Positions 45,791 through 54,588 of a DNA stretch of 64,000 nucleotides are shown in pieces. The notes under the pieces are model-generated. The model was not told the DNA's origin and did not search any database. It saw only the letters and a list, made by a program, of their open reading frames with translations. The DNA is from Caballeronia arvi (GTDB lineage Bacteria; Pseudomonadota; Gammaproteobacteria; Burkholderiales; Burkholderiaceae), in NCBI RefSeq assembly GCF_001544695.2, contig NZ_FCOM02000005.1, forward strand, positions 62,001 through 126,000, in the 5' to 3' direction. Each line of letters opens with the position of its first letter. The stretch's first letter is position 1. Made by a program: the position numbers and the translations under genes.

Positions 45791-48175
45791 ATGGCACTGC
45801 GTCGCAGAGCGACGGCACTGCTGGCGGCGGGACTTATCGTCGCGCAAGCCGCGCATGCGCAAGTGACGTTGAATTTCGTCAACGCGGACATCGACCAGGT
45901 CGCGAAAGCGATCGGCGCCGCCACCGGCAAAACCATCATCGTCGATCCCCGCGTCAAGGGGCAGCTGAACCTCGTCTCCGAAAATCCCGTTCCCGAGGAC
46001 CAGGCGCTGAAAACGCTCCAGTCTTCGCTGCGCATGCAGGGCTTCGCGCTCGTGCAGGATCACGGCGTCCTGAAGGTCGTGCCCGAAGCCGACGCCAAGC
46101 TCCAGGGCGTGCCGACTTACGTGGGCAACGCGCCGGCCGCGCGCGGCGACCAGGTGATCACGCAAGTCTTTCAGTTGCGTAACGAATCGGCGAACAATCT
46201 GCTGCCGGTCCTGCGCCCGCTGATCTCGCCGAACAACACGATCGCCGCCTATCCGGCGAACAACACGCTCGTGGTCACGGATTACGCCGACAACGTGCGC
46301 CGCATCGCGGGCATCATCGCCGGCGTGGATACCGCGGCGGGCCGCGAGGTCGATGTCGTCAACCTGAAGAACGCGAACGCCATCGACGTCGCCGAGCAAA
46401 TGAGTAAGCTGCTCGATCCCGGCACGGTCGGCAGCACCGACGCGACGCTCAAAGTCACCGTCACGCCCGATGCGCGCACCAACTCGCTGATGTTCCGCGC
46501 CTCGAGCAGCGCGCGTCTCGCGGCGGCGAAGGCGCTGGCGAAGAAGCTCGACGCGCCCACGGGACAGCCCGGCAACATGCACGTCGTGGCGCTGCGCAAC
46601 GCCGATGCGACGCGCCTTGCCAAGACGCTGCGCGGCATGCTCGGCAAGGGCAGCGGCTCGGACAACACGTCTTCGTCCAATCAGAATTCGAACTTCGGCC
46701 AGAGCGGCGGCGGCCTCAGCAATTCGTCGACGTCCACCGGACAGTCCGGCATGCCGCCGCTGCCGGGCGGACTCAGCGGCAGCTCGGGAACCGGCAATAA
46801 CCCGATGACGGGCGGCTCGGGCGGTCGCGATTCGAGCTTCTCGTCGAACAAGGACAACGAAAGCGGCAACGAGCAGGGCGGCGGCATGATCCAGGCGGAT
46901 GCGGCGACGAACTCGCTCATCATCACCGCGCCCGATCCGATGTACCGCAACTTGCGCTCCGTGATCGACCAGCTCGACGCGCGCCGCGCGCAGGTGTACA
47001 TCGAGGCGCTGATCGTGGAACTCTCCGCGACGAGCGGCGCGAATCTCGGCATTCAATGGCAGGGCGCGCTGCTTTCCAACGGCGGCAACAACGCGCTGTA
47101 CGGCAGCTCGAGCTTCGGCTCCGGCAATACGAACATCGTCGATCTGACCTTGCAGGGCAATGCGATCGCGCAGAATCCGTCGTCGCTGACGTCGACGTCC
47201 GGTCTGCTCGCGCAAGGCCTGAACATCGGCCTGCTGCACCGCTTCGGCAGCCTCTTCGGGCTCGGCGGGCTGGTGCAGGCGCTTGCGAGTTCGGCGGATG
47301 CGAACATTCTTTCCACGCCGAACCTGATTACGCTCGATAACGAAGAAGCGAAGATCGTCGTTGGCCAGAACGTGCCGGTGGTGACCGGTTCGTATGCGAC
47401 GCCGACCGCGAACGCCGCCACGTCCGTCACCGCGTTCAATACGTTCGACCGCCGCGACGTCGGCGTGACGCTGCACGTGAAGCCGCAGATCACCGACGGC
47501 GGCGTGCTCAAGATGCAGATCTATCAGGAAGATTCATCGGTCGACAACACCACGATCAACAACCCGGGCGGCGTGACGATCAACACGCGCTCGGTGCAGT
47601 CCACCATCCTGGCCGACAATGGCGAGATCGTCGTGCTCGGCGGCCTGATGCAGGATCAGTACAACAGCAACAACAGCAAGATTCCGCTGCTCGGCGACCT
47701 CCCGTTCATCGGCAGCCTGTTCCGAAGCGAGAGCAAGACGCGCACGAAGACCAATCTGATGGTGTTCCTGCGGCCGGTGATCGTGCGCGACCAGGAAACC
47801 GCCTCGCAGATCGCCAATACGCGTTACGACTATCTGCGTCAGCAGCAGTACGGTTCGACGACGGACAACCGGATCATCAAGGATCAGAATGTGCCGGTGA
47901 TGCCGCCGAGGCCGCTCGGCCCGAGCGAGGGCGGCGGCCCCCCGGCGCAAAATCTGCTGAACTGGAGCGATACGACGCGCGGCACTGGCCCGAGCACGAC
48001 GCTGCCGCAGAATCCCGACGCGGGTCGGGCGCCGCAAGACAGCAACCTGTACCCGACGCCCTCGAACGGCGCGACCAACGCCATGCCGCCCAACGGCGCG
48101 ACGAACGCGATGCCCGGCAACGCCGCGACGAACGGCAACGGGGTTCCGAACACCCAGCAAGGAGTCAGGCCGTGA
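45791..48175 (+). CDS. gspD: Type II secretion outer-membrane secretin GspD
   Basis: This is the secretin channel (794 aa). The signal peptide is MALRRRATALLAAGLIVAQAAHA, then N0-N3 domains starting VTLNFVNADIDQVAKAIGAATGKTIIVDPRVKGQ, and the secretin core with ILSTPNLITLDNEEAKIVVGQNVPVVTG and TIRSEVRP-like segments ending near KTNLMVFLRPVIVRD. A Gly/Ser/Asn-rich loop (~residues 300-365) separates the N3 parts. The tail has Asn/Ala/Pro repeats. The ATG at 45791 is preferred (GAGAAGACA upstream), and ATG at 45776 is possible. It is the first gene of the operon. Confidence 0.94.
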   Translation: MALRRRATALLAAGLIVAQAAHAQVTLNFVNADIDQVAKAIGAATGKTIIVDPRVKGQLNLVSENPVPEDQALKTLQSSLRMQGFALVQDHGVLKVVPEADAKLQGVPTYVGNAPAARGDQVITQVFQLRNESANNLLPVLRPLISPNNTIAAYPANNTLVVTDYADNVRRIAGIIAGVDTAAGREVDVVNLKNANAIDVAEQMSKLLDPGTVGSTDATLKVTVTPDARTNSLMFRASSSARLAAAKALAKKLDAPTGQPGNMHVVALRNADATRLAKTLRGMLGKGSGSDNTSSSNQNSNFGQSGGGLSNSSTSTGQSGMPPLPGGLSGSSGTGNNPMTGGSGGRDSSFSSNKDNESGNEQGGGMIQADAATNSLIITAPDPMYRNLRSVIDQLDARRAQVYIEALIVELSATSGANLGIQWQGALLSNGGNNALYGSSSFGSGNTNIVDLTLQGNAIAQNPSSLTSTSGLLAQGLNIGLLHRFGSLFGLGGLVQALASSADANILSTPNLITLDNEEAKIVVGQNVPVVTGSYATPTANAATSVTAFNTFDRRDVGVTLHVKPQITDGGVLKMQIYQEDSSVDNTTINNPGGVTINTRSVQSTILADNGEIVVLGGLMQDQYNSNNSKIPLLGDLPFIGSLFRSESKTRTKTNLMVFLRPVIVRDQETASQIANTRYDYLRQQQYGSTTDNRIIKDQNVPVMPPRPLGPSEGGGPPAQNLLNWSDTTRGTGPSTTLPQNPDAGRAPQDSNLYPTPSNGATNAMPPNGATNAMPGNAATNGNGVPNTQQGVRP

Positions 48176-49659
48176 GTGCGGTCAACGATGCAGTCGAGAG
48201 CGCGAGCAGCGCGGCGTCGCCGCTGGCGGCCCGGCTCGTGCCCTACGGCTTCGCGCGCAGCGGGCAGATTCTGCTCGCGCACCAGCACGCGGACAGCATC
48301 GAGGTATGGATCAGCGAGCGCACGACCGATGCGGCGCTCGCCGAAGTCGCGCGCAATTTCGGCGCGCTGTCGATCGTGCGCAAGCCGGCCGACGAGCTCG
48401 CCGCTGCGATCAATTCGGCATACGCGCGCAACGACGGCAGCGCGGCGCAAGTGGTCGGCGAAGTGGAAGGCGAAGTCGATCTGTCGCGTCTGATGCAGGA
48501 CATTCCGGAAGTCGAGGATTTGCTCGAATCCGAAGACGACGCGCCGATCATCCGCATGATCAACGCGCTTCTTACGCAGGCGGCGCGCGAGCAGGCGTCG
48601 GATATCCACATCGAGCCGTTCGAGAACGCGTCGGTCGTGCGCTTTCGTGTCGATGGCACGCTGCGCGATGTCGTGCGTCCGAAGAAGGCGCTGCACGGCG
48701 CGCTGATCTCGCGTATCAAGATCATGGCGCAGCTCGATATCGCCGAAAAACGCCTGCCGCAGGACGGGCGCATCACGCTGCGCGTCGGCGGCCGTCCGGT
48801 CGATGTGCGCGTTTCCACGCTGCCGACCGGCCACGGCGAGCGCGCGGTGCTGCGTCTGCTCGAAAAAGACGCACAGCGCCTGAATCTCGAAAAGCTCGGC
48901 ATGGCGCGCGACACGCTCGTCAACTTCGACAAGCTGATCGGCCGCCCGCACGGCATCGTGCTCGTGACCGGGCCGACCGGCTCCGGCAAGACGACGACCC
49001 TGTACGCGTCGATGTCGCGGCTCGAGACGACGACCACCAACATCATGACGGTGGAAGATCCGATCGAATACGATCTGTCGGGCATCGGGCAGACGCAGGT
49101 GAACGAGCGCATCGGCATGACCTTCGCGCGCGCGCTGCGCTCGATTCTGCGTCAGGACCCGGACATCATCATGATCGGTGAAATCCGCGACCTCGAAACG
49201 GCGCAGATCGCGGTGCAGGCGTCGCTGACCGGCCACCTTGTGCTTGCCACATTGCACACGAACGATGCCGCGTCCGCCGTCACGCGTCTCACGGACATGG
49301 GCGTGGAGCCGTATCTGCTGGCGTCGTCGCTGCTCGGCGTGCTCGCGCAGCGGCTCGTGCGGCAACTGTGTCCGGTGTGTAAGGAAGAGCGCGTCGAGGA
49401 AGACGGCGCGAAGCACTGGCATCCGGTCGGTTGCGACCGATGCGGCCAGTCGGGTTATGTCGGCCGTCGCGGCGTGTACGAACTGCTGCTGATCGACGAT
49501 ACGATCCGCCCGCTGATCCATCGCAACGCGGCGGATGCCGAGATTCTCGAAGCGGGCCGCAAGCAGGGCATGCGCACGCTGCGCGAGGACGGCGACCGCT
49601 GGCTCGCGGCGGGCGTGAGTTCGCTGGAAGAAGTGCTGCGCGTGACAGGCGGGGATTGA
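48172..49659 (+). CDS. gspE: Type II secretion ATPase GspE
   Basis: This is the cytoplasmic AAA+ motor (495 aa). Walker A GPTGSGKTT is at 267-275, the Asp box TVEDPIEYDL and the His box GHLVLATLHTND follow, and Walker B reads RQDPDIIMIGEIRD. The tetracysteine zinc element is complete (CPVC ... CDRC at about 398-426). The start is GTG overlapping the gspD stop as GTGA, with AAGGAG upstream. It interacts with GspL. Confidence 0.96.
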   Translation: MSAVNDAVESASSAASPLAARLVPYGFARSGQILLAHQHADSIEVWISERTTDAALAEVARNFGALSIVRKPADELAAAINSAYARNDGSAAQVVGEVEGEVDLSRLMQDIPEVEDLLESEDDAPIIRMINALLTQAAREQASDIHIEPFENASVVRFRVDGTLRDVVRPKKALHGALISRIKIMAQLDIAEKRLPQDGRITLRVGGRPVDVRVSTLPTGHGERAVLRLLEKDAQRLNLEKLGMARDTLVNFDKLIGRPHGIVLVTGPTGSGKTTTLYASMSRLETTTTNIMTVEDPIEYDLSGIGQTQVNERIGMTFARALRSILRQDPDIIMIGEIRDLETAQIAVQASLTGHLVLATLHTNDAASAVTRLTDMGVEPYLLASSLLGVLAQRLVRQLCPVCKEERVEEDGAKHWHPVGCDRCGQSGYVGRRGVYELLLIDDTIRPLIHRNAADAEILEAGRKQGMRTLREDGDRWLAAGVSSLEEVLRVTGGD

Positions 49660-49663
49660 ACGT

Positions 49664-50881
49664 ATGCCGGCTTTCCGTTTCGAAGCGATCGACCACGCGG
49701 GCAAGACGCAAAAAGGCGTGCTCGATGCCGACAGCGCCCGCGCCGCGCGCAGCCAGTTGCGCACGCAAGGGCTGACGCCGCTCGTCGTCGAGGCGGCGGG
49801 CACGCGCACGCGCGGCGAGCGCAATCAGCGGCTTTCGCTCGGGCGGCGTCTGTCGCAGCGCGAACAGGCGATTCTCACGCGCCAGCTCGCGAGTCTTCTG
49901 ATCGCGGGCCTGCCGCTCGGCGAGACGCTCTCGGTCCTGACCGAGCAGTCGGAGCGCGATTACATCCGCGAACTGATGGCCGCGATCCGCGCCGAAGTGC
50001 TCGGCGGCCACTCGTTCGCCAACGCGCTCGCGCAGCATCCGAAAGATTTCCCCGAGATTTATCGCGCGCTCGTCGCGGCGGGCGAGCACACCGGCAAGCT
50101 CGGTCTCGTGCTCTCGCGTCTCGCGGATTACATCGAAGAGCGCAACGCGCTGAAGCAGAAGATCATTCTGGCCTTCACGTATCCGGGCATCGTCACGCTG
50201 ATCGCGTTCGGCATTGTCACGTTCCTGCTGAGCTATGTCGTGCCGCAGGTCGTGAACGTGTTCGCGAGCACCAAGCAGCAGTTGCCGTTCCTCACCGTGA
50301 TGATGATGGCGCTTTCCGCCTTCGTCCGGAGCTACTGGTGGGCGGTGCTGATCGGCGTCGCGCTGTTTGCCTGGATCGTGAAGGGCATTCTCGGGCGGCC
50401 CGGGCCGCGCATGTCCTTCGACCGCTGGCTGCTCACCGCGCCGCTCGTCGGCAAGCTGGTGCGCGGCTACAACACCGTGCGCTTCGCCAGCACGCTCGCC
50501 ATTCTGACCGCCGCCGGCGTGCCGATCCTGCGGGCGTTGCAGGCGGCGGGCGAGACGCTGTCGAACACGGCGATGCGCAATAACGTCGACGACGCCATCG
50601 TGCGCGTGCGCGAAGGCTCGTCGCTGTCGCGCGCGCTCGGCAACACGCGGACGTTCCCGCCGGTGCTGGTTCACCTGATCCGCTCCGGCGAAGCCACCGG
50701 CGACGTCACCACGATGCTCGACCGCGCCTCCGAAGGCGAAGCGCGCGAACTCGAACGGCGCACGATGTTCCTCACGAGCCTGCTGGAGCCGCTGCTCATT
50801 CTCGCGATGGGCGGCGTCGTGCTGGTGATCGTGCTCGCGGTGATGCTGCCGATCATCGAACTGAATAATCTGGTGCAGTGA
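49664..50881 (+). CDS. gspF: Type II secretion inner-membrane platform protein GspF
   Basis: This is the multi-pass platform protein (405 aa). Two GspF domains flank membrane helices, with QEQAILTRQLASLLIAGLPLGETL in the first and VRFASTLAILTAAGVPILRALQ in the second, and a C-terminal helix VLVIVLAVMLPIIELNNLVQ. It lies 4 bp after gspE and its stop overlaps the gspC start (TGATG). Confidence 0.96.
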   Translation: MPAFRFEAIDHAGKTQKGVLDADSARAARSQLRTQGLTPLVVEAAGTRTRGERNQRLSLGRRLSQREQAILTRQLASLLIAGLPLGETLSVLTEQSERDYIRELMAAIRAEVLGGHSFANALAQHPKDFPEIYRALVAAGEHTGKLGLVLSRLADYIEERNALKQKIILAFTYPGIVTLIAFGIVTFLLSYVVPQVVNVFASTKQQLPFLTVMMMALSAFVRSYWWAVLIGVALFAWIVKGILGRPGPRMSFDRWLLTAPLVGKLVRGYNTVRFASTLAILTAAGVPILRALQAAGETLSNTAMRNNVDDAIVRVREGSSLSRALGNTRTFPPVLVHLIRSGEATGDVTTMLDRASEGEARELERRTMFLTSLLEPLLILAMGGVVLVIVLAVMLPIIELNNLVQ

Positions 50882-51294
50882 TGAACGTCCTTCAAACTCG
50901 CTTGCTGACGCTGGCCGCGCTCGCGCTTTTCTGCGTGACGATCACCTACTGGGTCGTCACGCTGACCTCGCGCGAGACCGCGCCGCTGCCCGCCGCGGCC
51001 GCGACGCGCGCGCCGTCGGTCGAGCAGGCCGCGACCATTTTCGGCGGACGGCTGGAACGGCAGGCCAATTCGGATGTGCATCTGTTCGGCATTCTCGCGC
51101 TGACGGGCGGCGCGGCGGCCATCGTCAGCTACGGCGGCGAACCGGCAAAGGCCGTGTCGCTGGGCGGCCCGCTCACGCAAGGCGTGAAGCTTTCGGAAGT
51201 GCGCGCGCGCTCGATCATCATCGAGCGTAACGGCGTGAAATCCGAAGTCTTCCTGCCGCAGAATCCGCCGGGGCCGACCGTCTGGGTGCGTTGA
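50881..51294 (+). CDS. gspC: Type II secretion protein GspC (short form, no PDZ domain)
   Basis: This inner-membrane connector links the platform to GspD (137 aa). One membrane helix (LLTLAALALFCVTITYWVVTL, about 7-28) is followed by the homology region (SDVHLFGILALTGGAAAIVSYGGEPAKAVSLGGPLTQGVKLSEV). It stops there. The PDZ domain seen in members of ~250-300 aa is absent, and no lost remnant is visible downstream. The start at 50881 overlaps the gspF stop; an in-frame GTG lies 3 bp earlier. Its place after gspF, not before gspD, fits Burkholderia operons. Confidence 0.88.
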   Translation: MNVLQTRLLTLAALALFCVTITYWVVTLTSRETAPLPAAAATRAPSVEQAATIFGGRLERQANSDVHLFGILALTGGAAAIVSYGGEPAKAVSLGGPLTQGVKLSEVRARSIIIERNGVKSEVFLPQNPPGPTVWVR

Positions 51295-51423
51295 GCGCGA
51301 CGCGATGCCTCGCGCGCGTGCGCGTCGCGCGGCGAACCGGCATCGCTAGAATGAGCGGCGGTTTTTTCGATCACCACGGGCACGAGGCCCGGAACGTACT
51401 TTCAATTCAAGAGGTAAGCAGTC

Positions 51424-51879
51424 ATGCAACTGATGCAACGCCGCATCGAAATCAACAAGGCACGCCGCCAGCGCGGCTTCACGCTGATCGAAATCATGGT
51501 CGTGATCGCGATTCTCGGCATTCTCGCCGCGCTGATCGTGCCGAAGATCATGAGCCGCCCGGACGAAGCGCGCCGCGTTGCCGCGAAGCAGGACATCGGC
51601 ACCGTGATGCAGGCGATGAAGCTGTATCGCCTCGATAACGGCCGCTATCCGACGCAGGAGCAGGGCTTGCGCGCGCTGGTCGAAAAGCCGTCGACCGAGC
51701 CGATCCCGAACAACTGGAAGGAAGGCGGTTATCTCGAGCGCCTGCCGGCCGATCCGTGGGGCGGCCAGTATCAATATCTGAATCCGGGCGTGCACGGCGA
51801 AATCGACGTGTTCAGCTACGGCGCGGATAACAAGGCGGGTGGCGAAGGCAACGACGCCGACGTCGGCTCCTGGCAGTAA
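51424..51879 (+). CDS. gspG: Major pseudopilin GspG
   Basis: This is the main pseudopilus subunit (151 aa). The prepilin cleavage site is QRG|FTLIEIMVVIAILGILAALIVP, with F19 as the first mature residue and Glu+5. The C-terminal calcium-binding loop region (DPWGGQYQYLNPGVHGEIDVFSYGADN) is present. It follows a 129-bp gap after gspC, long for this operon. No GspO-type peptidase is in the window, so it must be encoded elsewhere. Confidence 0.96.
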   Translation: MQLMQRRIEINKARRQRGFTLIEIMVVIAILGILAALIVPKIMSRPDEARRVAAKQDIGTVMQAMKLYRLDNGRYPTQEQGLRALVEKPSTEPIPNNWKEGGYLERLPADPWGGQYQYLNPGVHGEIDVFSYGADNKAGGEGNDADVGSWQ

Positions 51880-51898
51880 GCCTTCGGTCATAGATATC

Positions 51899-52372
51899 GT
51901 GAACGGGCATTCGTCGGCGCGTCGTCAGGCAGGTTTCACGCTGCTCGAAATGCTCGTCGTGCTGGTGATCGCGGGCCTGCTCGTGTCGCTCGCGTCGTTG
52001 CAACTCACGCGCAATCCGCGCACCGATCTGAACGAGGAAGCGCAGCGTCTCGCGCTGCTGTTCGAATCGGCGGGCGACGAAGCGCAGGTGCGCGCGCGGC
52101 CGATCGCGTGGCAGCCGCTCGACGGCGGCTTTCGCTTCGATATCCGCACCGAAGACGGCTGGCGCCCGCTGCGCGACGACCTGCTGCGCGCGCGCCGCTG
52201 GGAAGGCGGCGTGACCGCAGTGACGATCCAGTATCTCGATTCCGACAAATCGGTGAGCCGGCTCGTGTTCGGCACCGAGGCCATCGACACGCCGATGGAA
52301 ATCACGCTGATCTCGGCGGCGGGCCGCGCGACGATCATCGGCAGCGGCAACGGCCGCTTTCAGGTCCGATGA
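51899..52372 (+). CDS. gspH: Minor pseudopilin GspH
   Basis: This is a minor pseudopilin of the tip complex (157 aa). The prepilin site is QAG|FTLLEMLVVLVIAGLLVSLASLQL. The frame is open back into gspG (GTG at 51839), but the GTG at 51899, 19 bp after the gspG stop, gives a normal leader. Neither has a strong ribosome binding site, so the start is uncertain. It overlaps gspI as ATGA. Confidence 0.88.
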   Translation: MNGHSSARRQAGFTLLEMLVVLVIAGLLVSLASLQLTRNPRTDLNEEAQRLALLFESAGDEAQVRARPIAWQPLDGGFRFDIRTEDGWRPLRDDLLRARRWEGGVTAVTIQYLDSDKSVSRLVFGTEAIDTPMEITLISAAGRATIIGSGNGRFQVR

Positions 52373-52761
52373 TGCGCGCGCGCCGTTCACATCAACGCGG
52401 TTTCACGATGATCGAAGTGCTCGTCGCGCTGGCGATCATCGGCGTAGCGCTCGCGGCGTCGATCCGCGCGGTCGGCTCGCTCGCGACGGGCGAAGCGGAT
52501 CTGCATCGGCGGCTGCTCGCGGGCTGGAGCGCGGACAACGAGCTCGCGCAACTGCGGCTCTCGCGCCAGTTTCCGCAGATCGGCTCGCGCACGTTCGACT
52601 GCTCGCAAGGCAATCTCAAGCTCATGTGCACGCAGCGCGTGAGCCAGACGCCGAACCCGATTTTCCGGCGGGTCGAGATGCTCGTCACGACGCCGGGCCG
52701 CTCGGGTTATCTGGCGCAAATGGTCACGGTGGTGGCGAATGAAACGAACCGCTCGCTCTGA
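52369..52761 (+). CDS. gspI: Minor pseudopilin GspI
   Basis: This minor pseudopilin has 130 aa. The prepilin site is QRG|FTMIEVLVALAIIGVALAASIRAVG. Two cysteines (C83 and C90 in FDCSQGNLKLMC) can form a disulfide loop. The start overlaps the gspH stop as ATGA, and the 3' end overlaps gspJ by 23 bp. Confidence 0.93.
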   Translation: MMRARRSHQRGFTMIEVLVALAIIGVALAASIRAVGSLATGEADLHRRLLAGWSADNELAQLRLSRQFPQIGSRTFDCSQGNLKLMCTQRVSQTPNPIFRRVEMLVTTPGRSGYLAQMVTVVANETNRSL

Positions 52762-53422
52762 CCGGAACCGGAAGCATCGAACGCAGCGCGGCTTCACGCT
52801 GCTGGAAATGCTGATCGCGATCGCGATTCTCGCGGTGATCGCGGTGCTGTCGTGGCGCGGTCTCGATTCGGTGATCCGCGCACGCAGCACGATCGAGAAT
52901 TCGATGGAAGACGAGCGCATCGTCGCGCAGTTGTTCGACCAGATGCGCATCGACGCGCGCCAGGCCGCAACCGACGACGAAGCCGGTCAGCCCGCCGTGC
53001 AGATCGGCAACGGCTCGCTGCAGATCGTGCGGGGCGTGTTCGCGTCCAACACGGCGCCGCGTTTGCAGGTAGTGCGCTATCGGCTCTCGAACGGGCGGAT
53101 CGTGCGCTCGGCGTCGCCGCCGCTGCAAAACATCGGTGAAGTGCGGCGCGCGTTGTCGTCGGGCGACCCGGCGGAGGGCTGGAGCTCGATTCCGCTGATG
53201 GGCGGCGTCGCCTCGCTCGCGACGCGCGTCTACATCCCGGAAAAAGGCTGGACAACGAGAATGGCCGACGTGCTCTCGCAGATCCGGCAGAACGACAACA
53301 ACCTGAAGGTGCCGCAACTGGGCAACGCGCCGCTGGCGCGCGCGGTGTCGGGCATTCAGGTCGCGGTCGGCGCGCGCAATCTGCAAGTGCCGCTCACGCG
53401 CGTTTTTCTGGTCGGAGAGTGA
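52739..53422 (+). CDS. gspJ: Minor pseudopilin GspJ
   Basis: This minor pseudopilin has 227 aa. A basic leader precedes the site QRG|FTLLEMLIAIAILAVIAVLSWRG, and the larger C-terminal beta domain is typical of GspJ. The start lies inside gspI, and the stop overlaps a GTG in the gspK frame. Confidence 0.94.
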   Translation: MKRTARSDRNRKHRTQRGFTLLEMLIAIAILAVIAVLSWRGLDSVIRARSTIENSMEDERIVAQLFDQMRIDARQAATDDEAGQPAVQIGNGSLQIVRGVFASNTAPRLQVVRYRLSNGRIVRSASPPLQNIGEVRRALSSGDPAEGWSSIPLMGGVASLATRVYIPEKGWTTRMADVLSQIRQNDNNLKVPQLGNAPLARAVSGIQVAVGARNLQVPLTRVFLVGE

Positions 53423-53424
53423 CG

Positions 53425-54552
53425 ATGCGAAAGCTCAGCCGGAACCGGAAGGAACGCGGCGTCGCGATCATCAGCGCGTTGCTGGTCGTGTCGCTCGCGG
53501 CGATTCTCGTGTCGGGCATGTTGTGGCGTCAGCAGGTGCAGATTCGCCGCATCGAGAATCAGCGGCTGCTCGCGCAGGCGCAGTGGATTTCGCGCAGCGC
53601 GCTCGACTGGACCCGTCTCATCCTGCGCTCGGAAGCCGACACATCGCCGACGGTCACCTATCTCGGCGGCGTGTGGGGCGTGCCGATCGCGAAGACGAAG
53701 CTCTCGGATTTTCTCGGGCAGATCGGTGAAGTGCGCGCGCAGCAGGGCGCATCGACGTATTTGTCCGGCTCGATCGAAGACGCGCAGGCGAAGTTCAACC
53801 TGCGCAATCTCGTATCGACGCCGACGCCCGGCGTGCTGACCATCAATGTCGGGCAGATTCAGGCGTTTCAGCGGCTGCTCGCGATGCTCGGCCTCAACGG
53901 CTCGCTCGCGAAAACGGTGGCGCTGCAGATGCGCGCGGGCCTCGCGCGCTCCGCGACGCGCTTCCAGATGCAGACCGGCACCGGCGGCACCACGGGCGCG
54001 ACGGGCGCGGCCGGACAGCAGAGCTACGAAGCGACGATCGCGGCGCTCGCGCAGGGCGGCGCGGCGGGCGGCGGAAACTTCACGGACGATCCCGGCATGA
54101 AGGACACCGACAGCAACGCGCCCGTTGCGCCCTTGCAGATGATCAGCGTCGATTCGCTGCTCGACGTGCCGGGCTTTTCGGCGGAAGCGGTCGCGAAGCT
54201 CCGGCCGTTCGTCACCGTGCTGCCGACTTCGACCGCCGTGAACATGAACACCGCGCCCGCCGAAGTGATCGCGGCCGTGGTGGCGGGCATGAATCTGTCG
54301 CAGGCGCAGGCGTTCGTCGCGCGCCGCGAGACGGTGTTTTTTCACGACATCGGCAACGTGCAGCTCGCGCTGACCGGCGCGGGCGTCAAGACGATGTCGA
54401 TGGACCCGAACGACATGGACGTCACGACGAGGTATTTCGTGATCCGCGGACGCGTCGAGCACGAACGCGCGCAACTGGAGCGCACGACGCTCGTGTATCG
54501 CGATCCGACGACGCATACGACGCGCATCGTCTACACGCGCGATAGCCTGTAA
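53425..54552 (+). CDS. gspK: Minor pseudopilin GspK
   Basis: This is the tip pseudopilin with the large helical domain (375 aa). The leader site is ERG|VAIISALLVVSLAAILVSGMLW, with no Glu+5, as is normal for GspK. A Gly/Thr/Ala-rich loop (GTGGTTGATGAAG) is inserted at about 200. The C-terminal saposin-like helix repeats (VPGFSAEAVAKLRPFVTVLP...) are intact. The ATG at 53425 has GGAGAG upstream, and the GTG at 53419 is too close to it. Confidence 0.94.
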   Translation: MRKLSRNRKERGVAIISALLVVSLAAILVSGMLWRQQVQIRRIENQRLLAQAQWISRSALDWTRLILRSEADTSPTVTYLGGVWGVPIAKTKLSDFLGQIGEVRAQQGASTYLSGSIEDAQAKFNLRNLVSTPTPGVLTINVGQIQAFQRLLAMLGLNGSLAKTVALQMRAGLARSATRFQMQTGTGGTTGATGAAGQQSYEATIAALAQGGAAGGGNFTDDPGMKDTDSNAPVAPLQMISVDSLLDVPGFSAEAVAKLRPFVTVLPTSTAVNMNTAPAEVIAAVVAGMNLSQAQAFVARRETVFFHDIGNVQLALTGAGVKTMSMDPNDMDVTTRYFVIRGRVEHERAQLERTTLVYRDPTTHTTRIVYTRDSL

Positions 54553-54588
54553 AGACGTGCCGCTGTCATTGATGAGAGGAAGTGGCCT

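Noticed and set aside
45191..47476. 761-codon minus-strand frame opposite gspD
   Set aside because: It is antisense to gspD and rich in Arg/His, so a shadow; it also runs through the gsp promoter gap.
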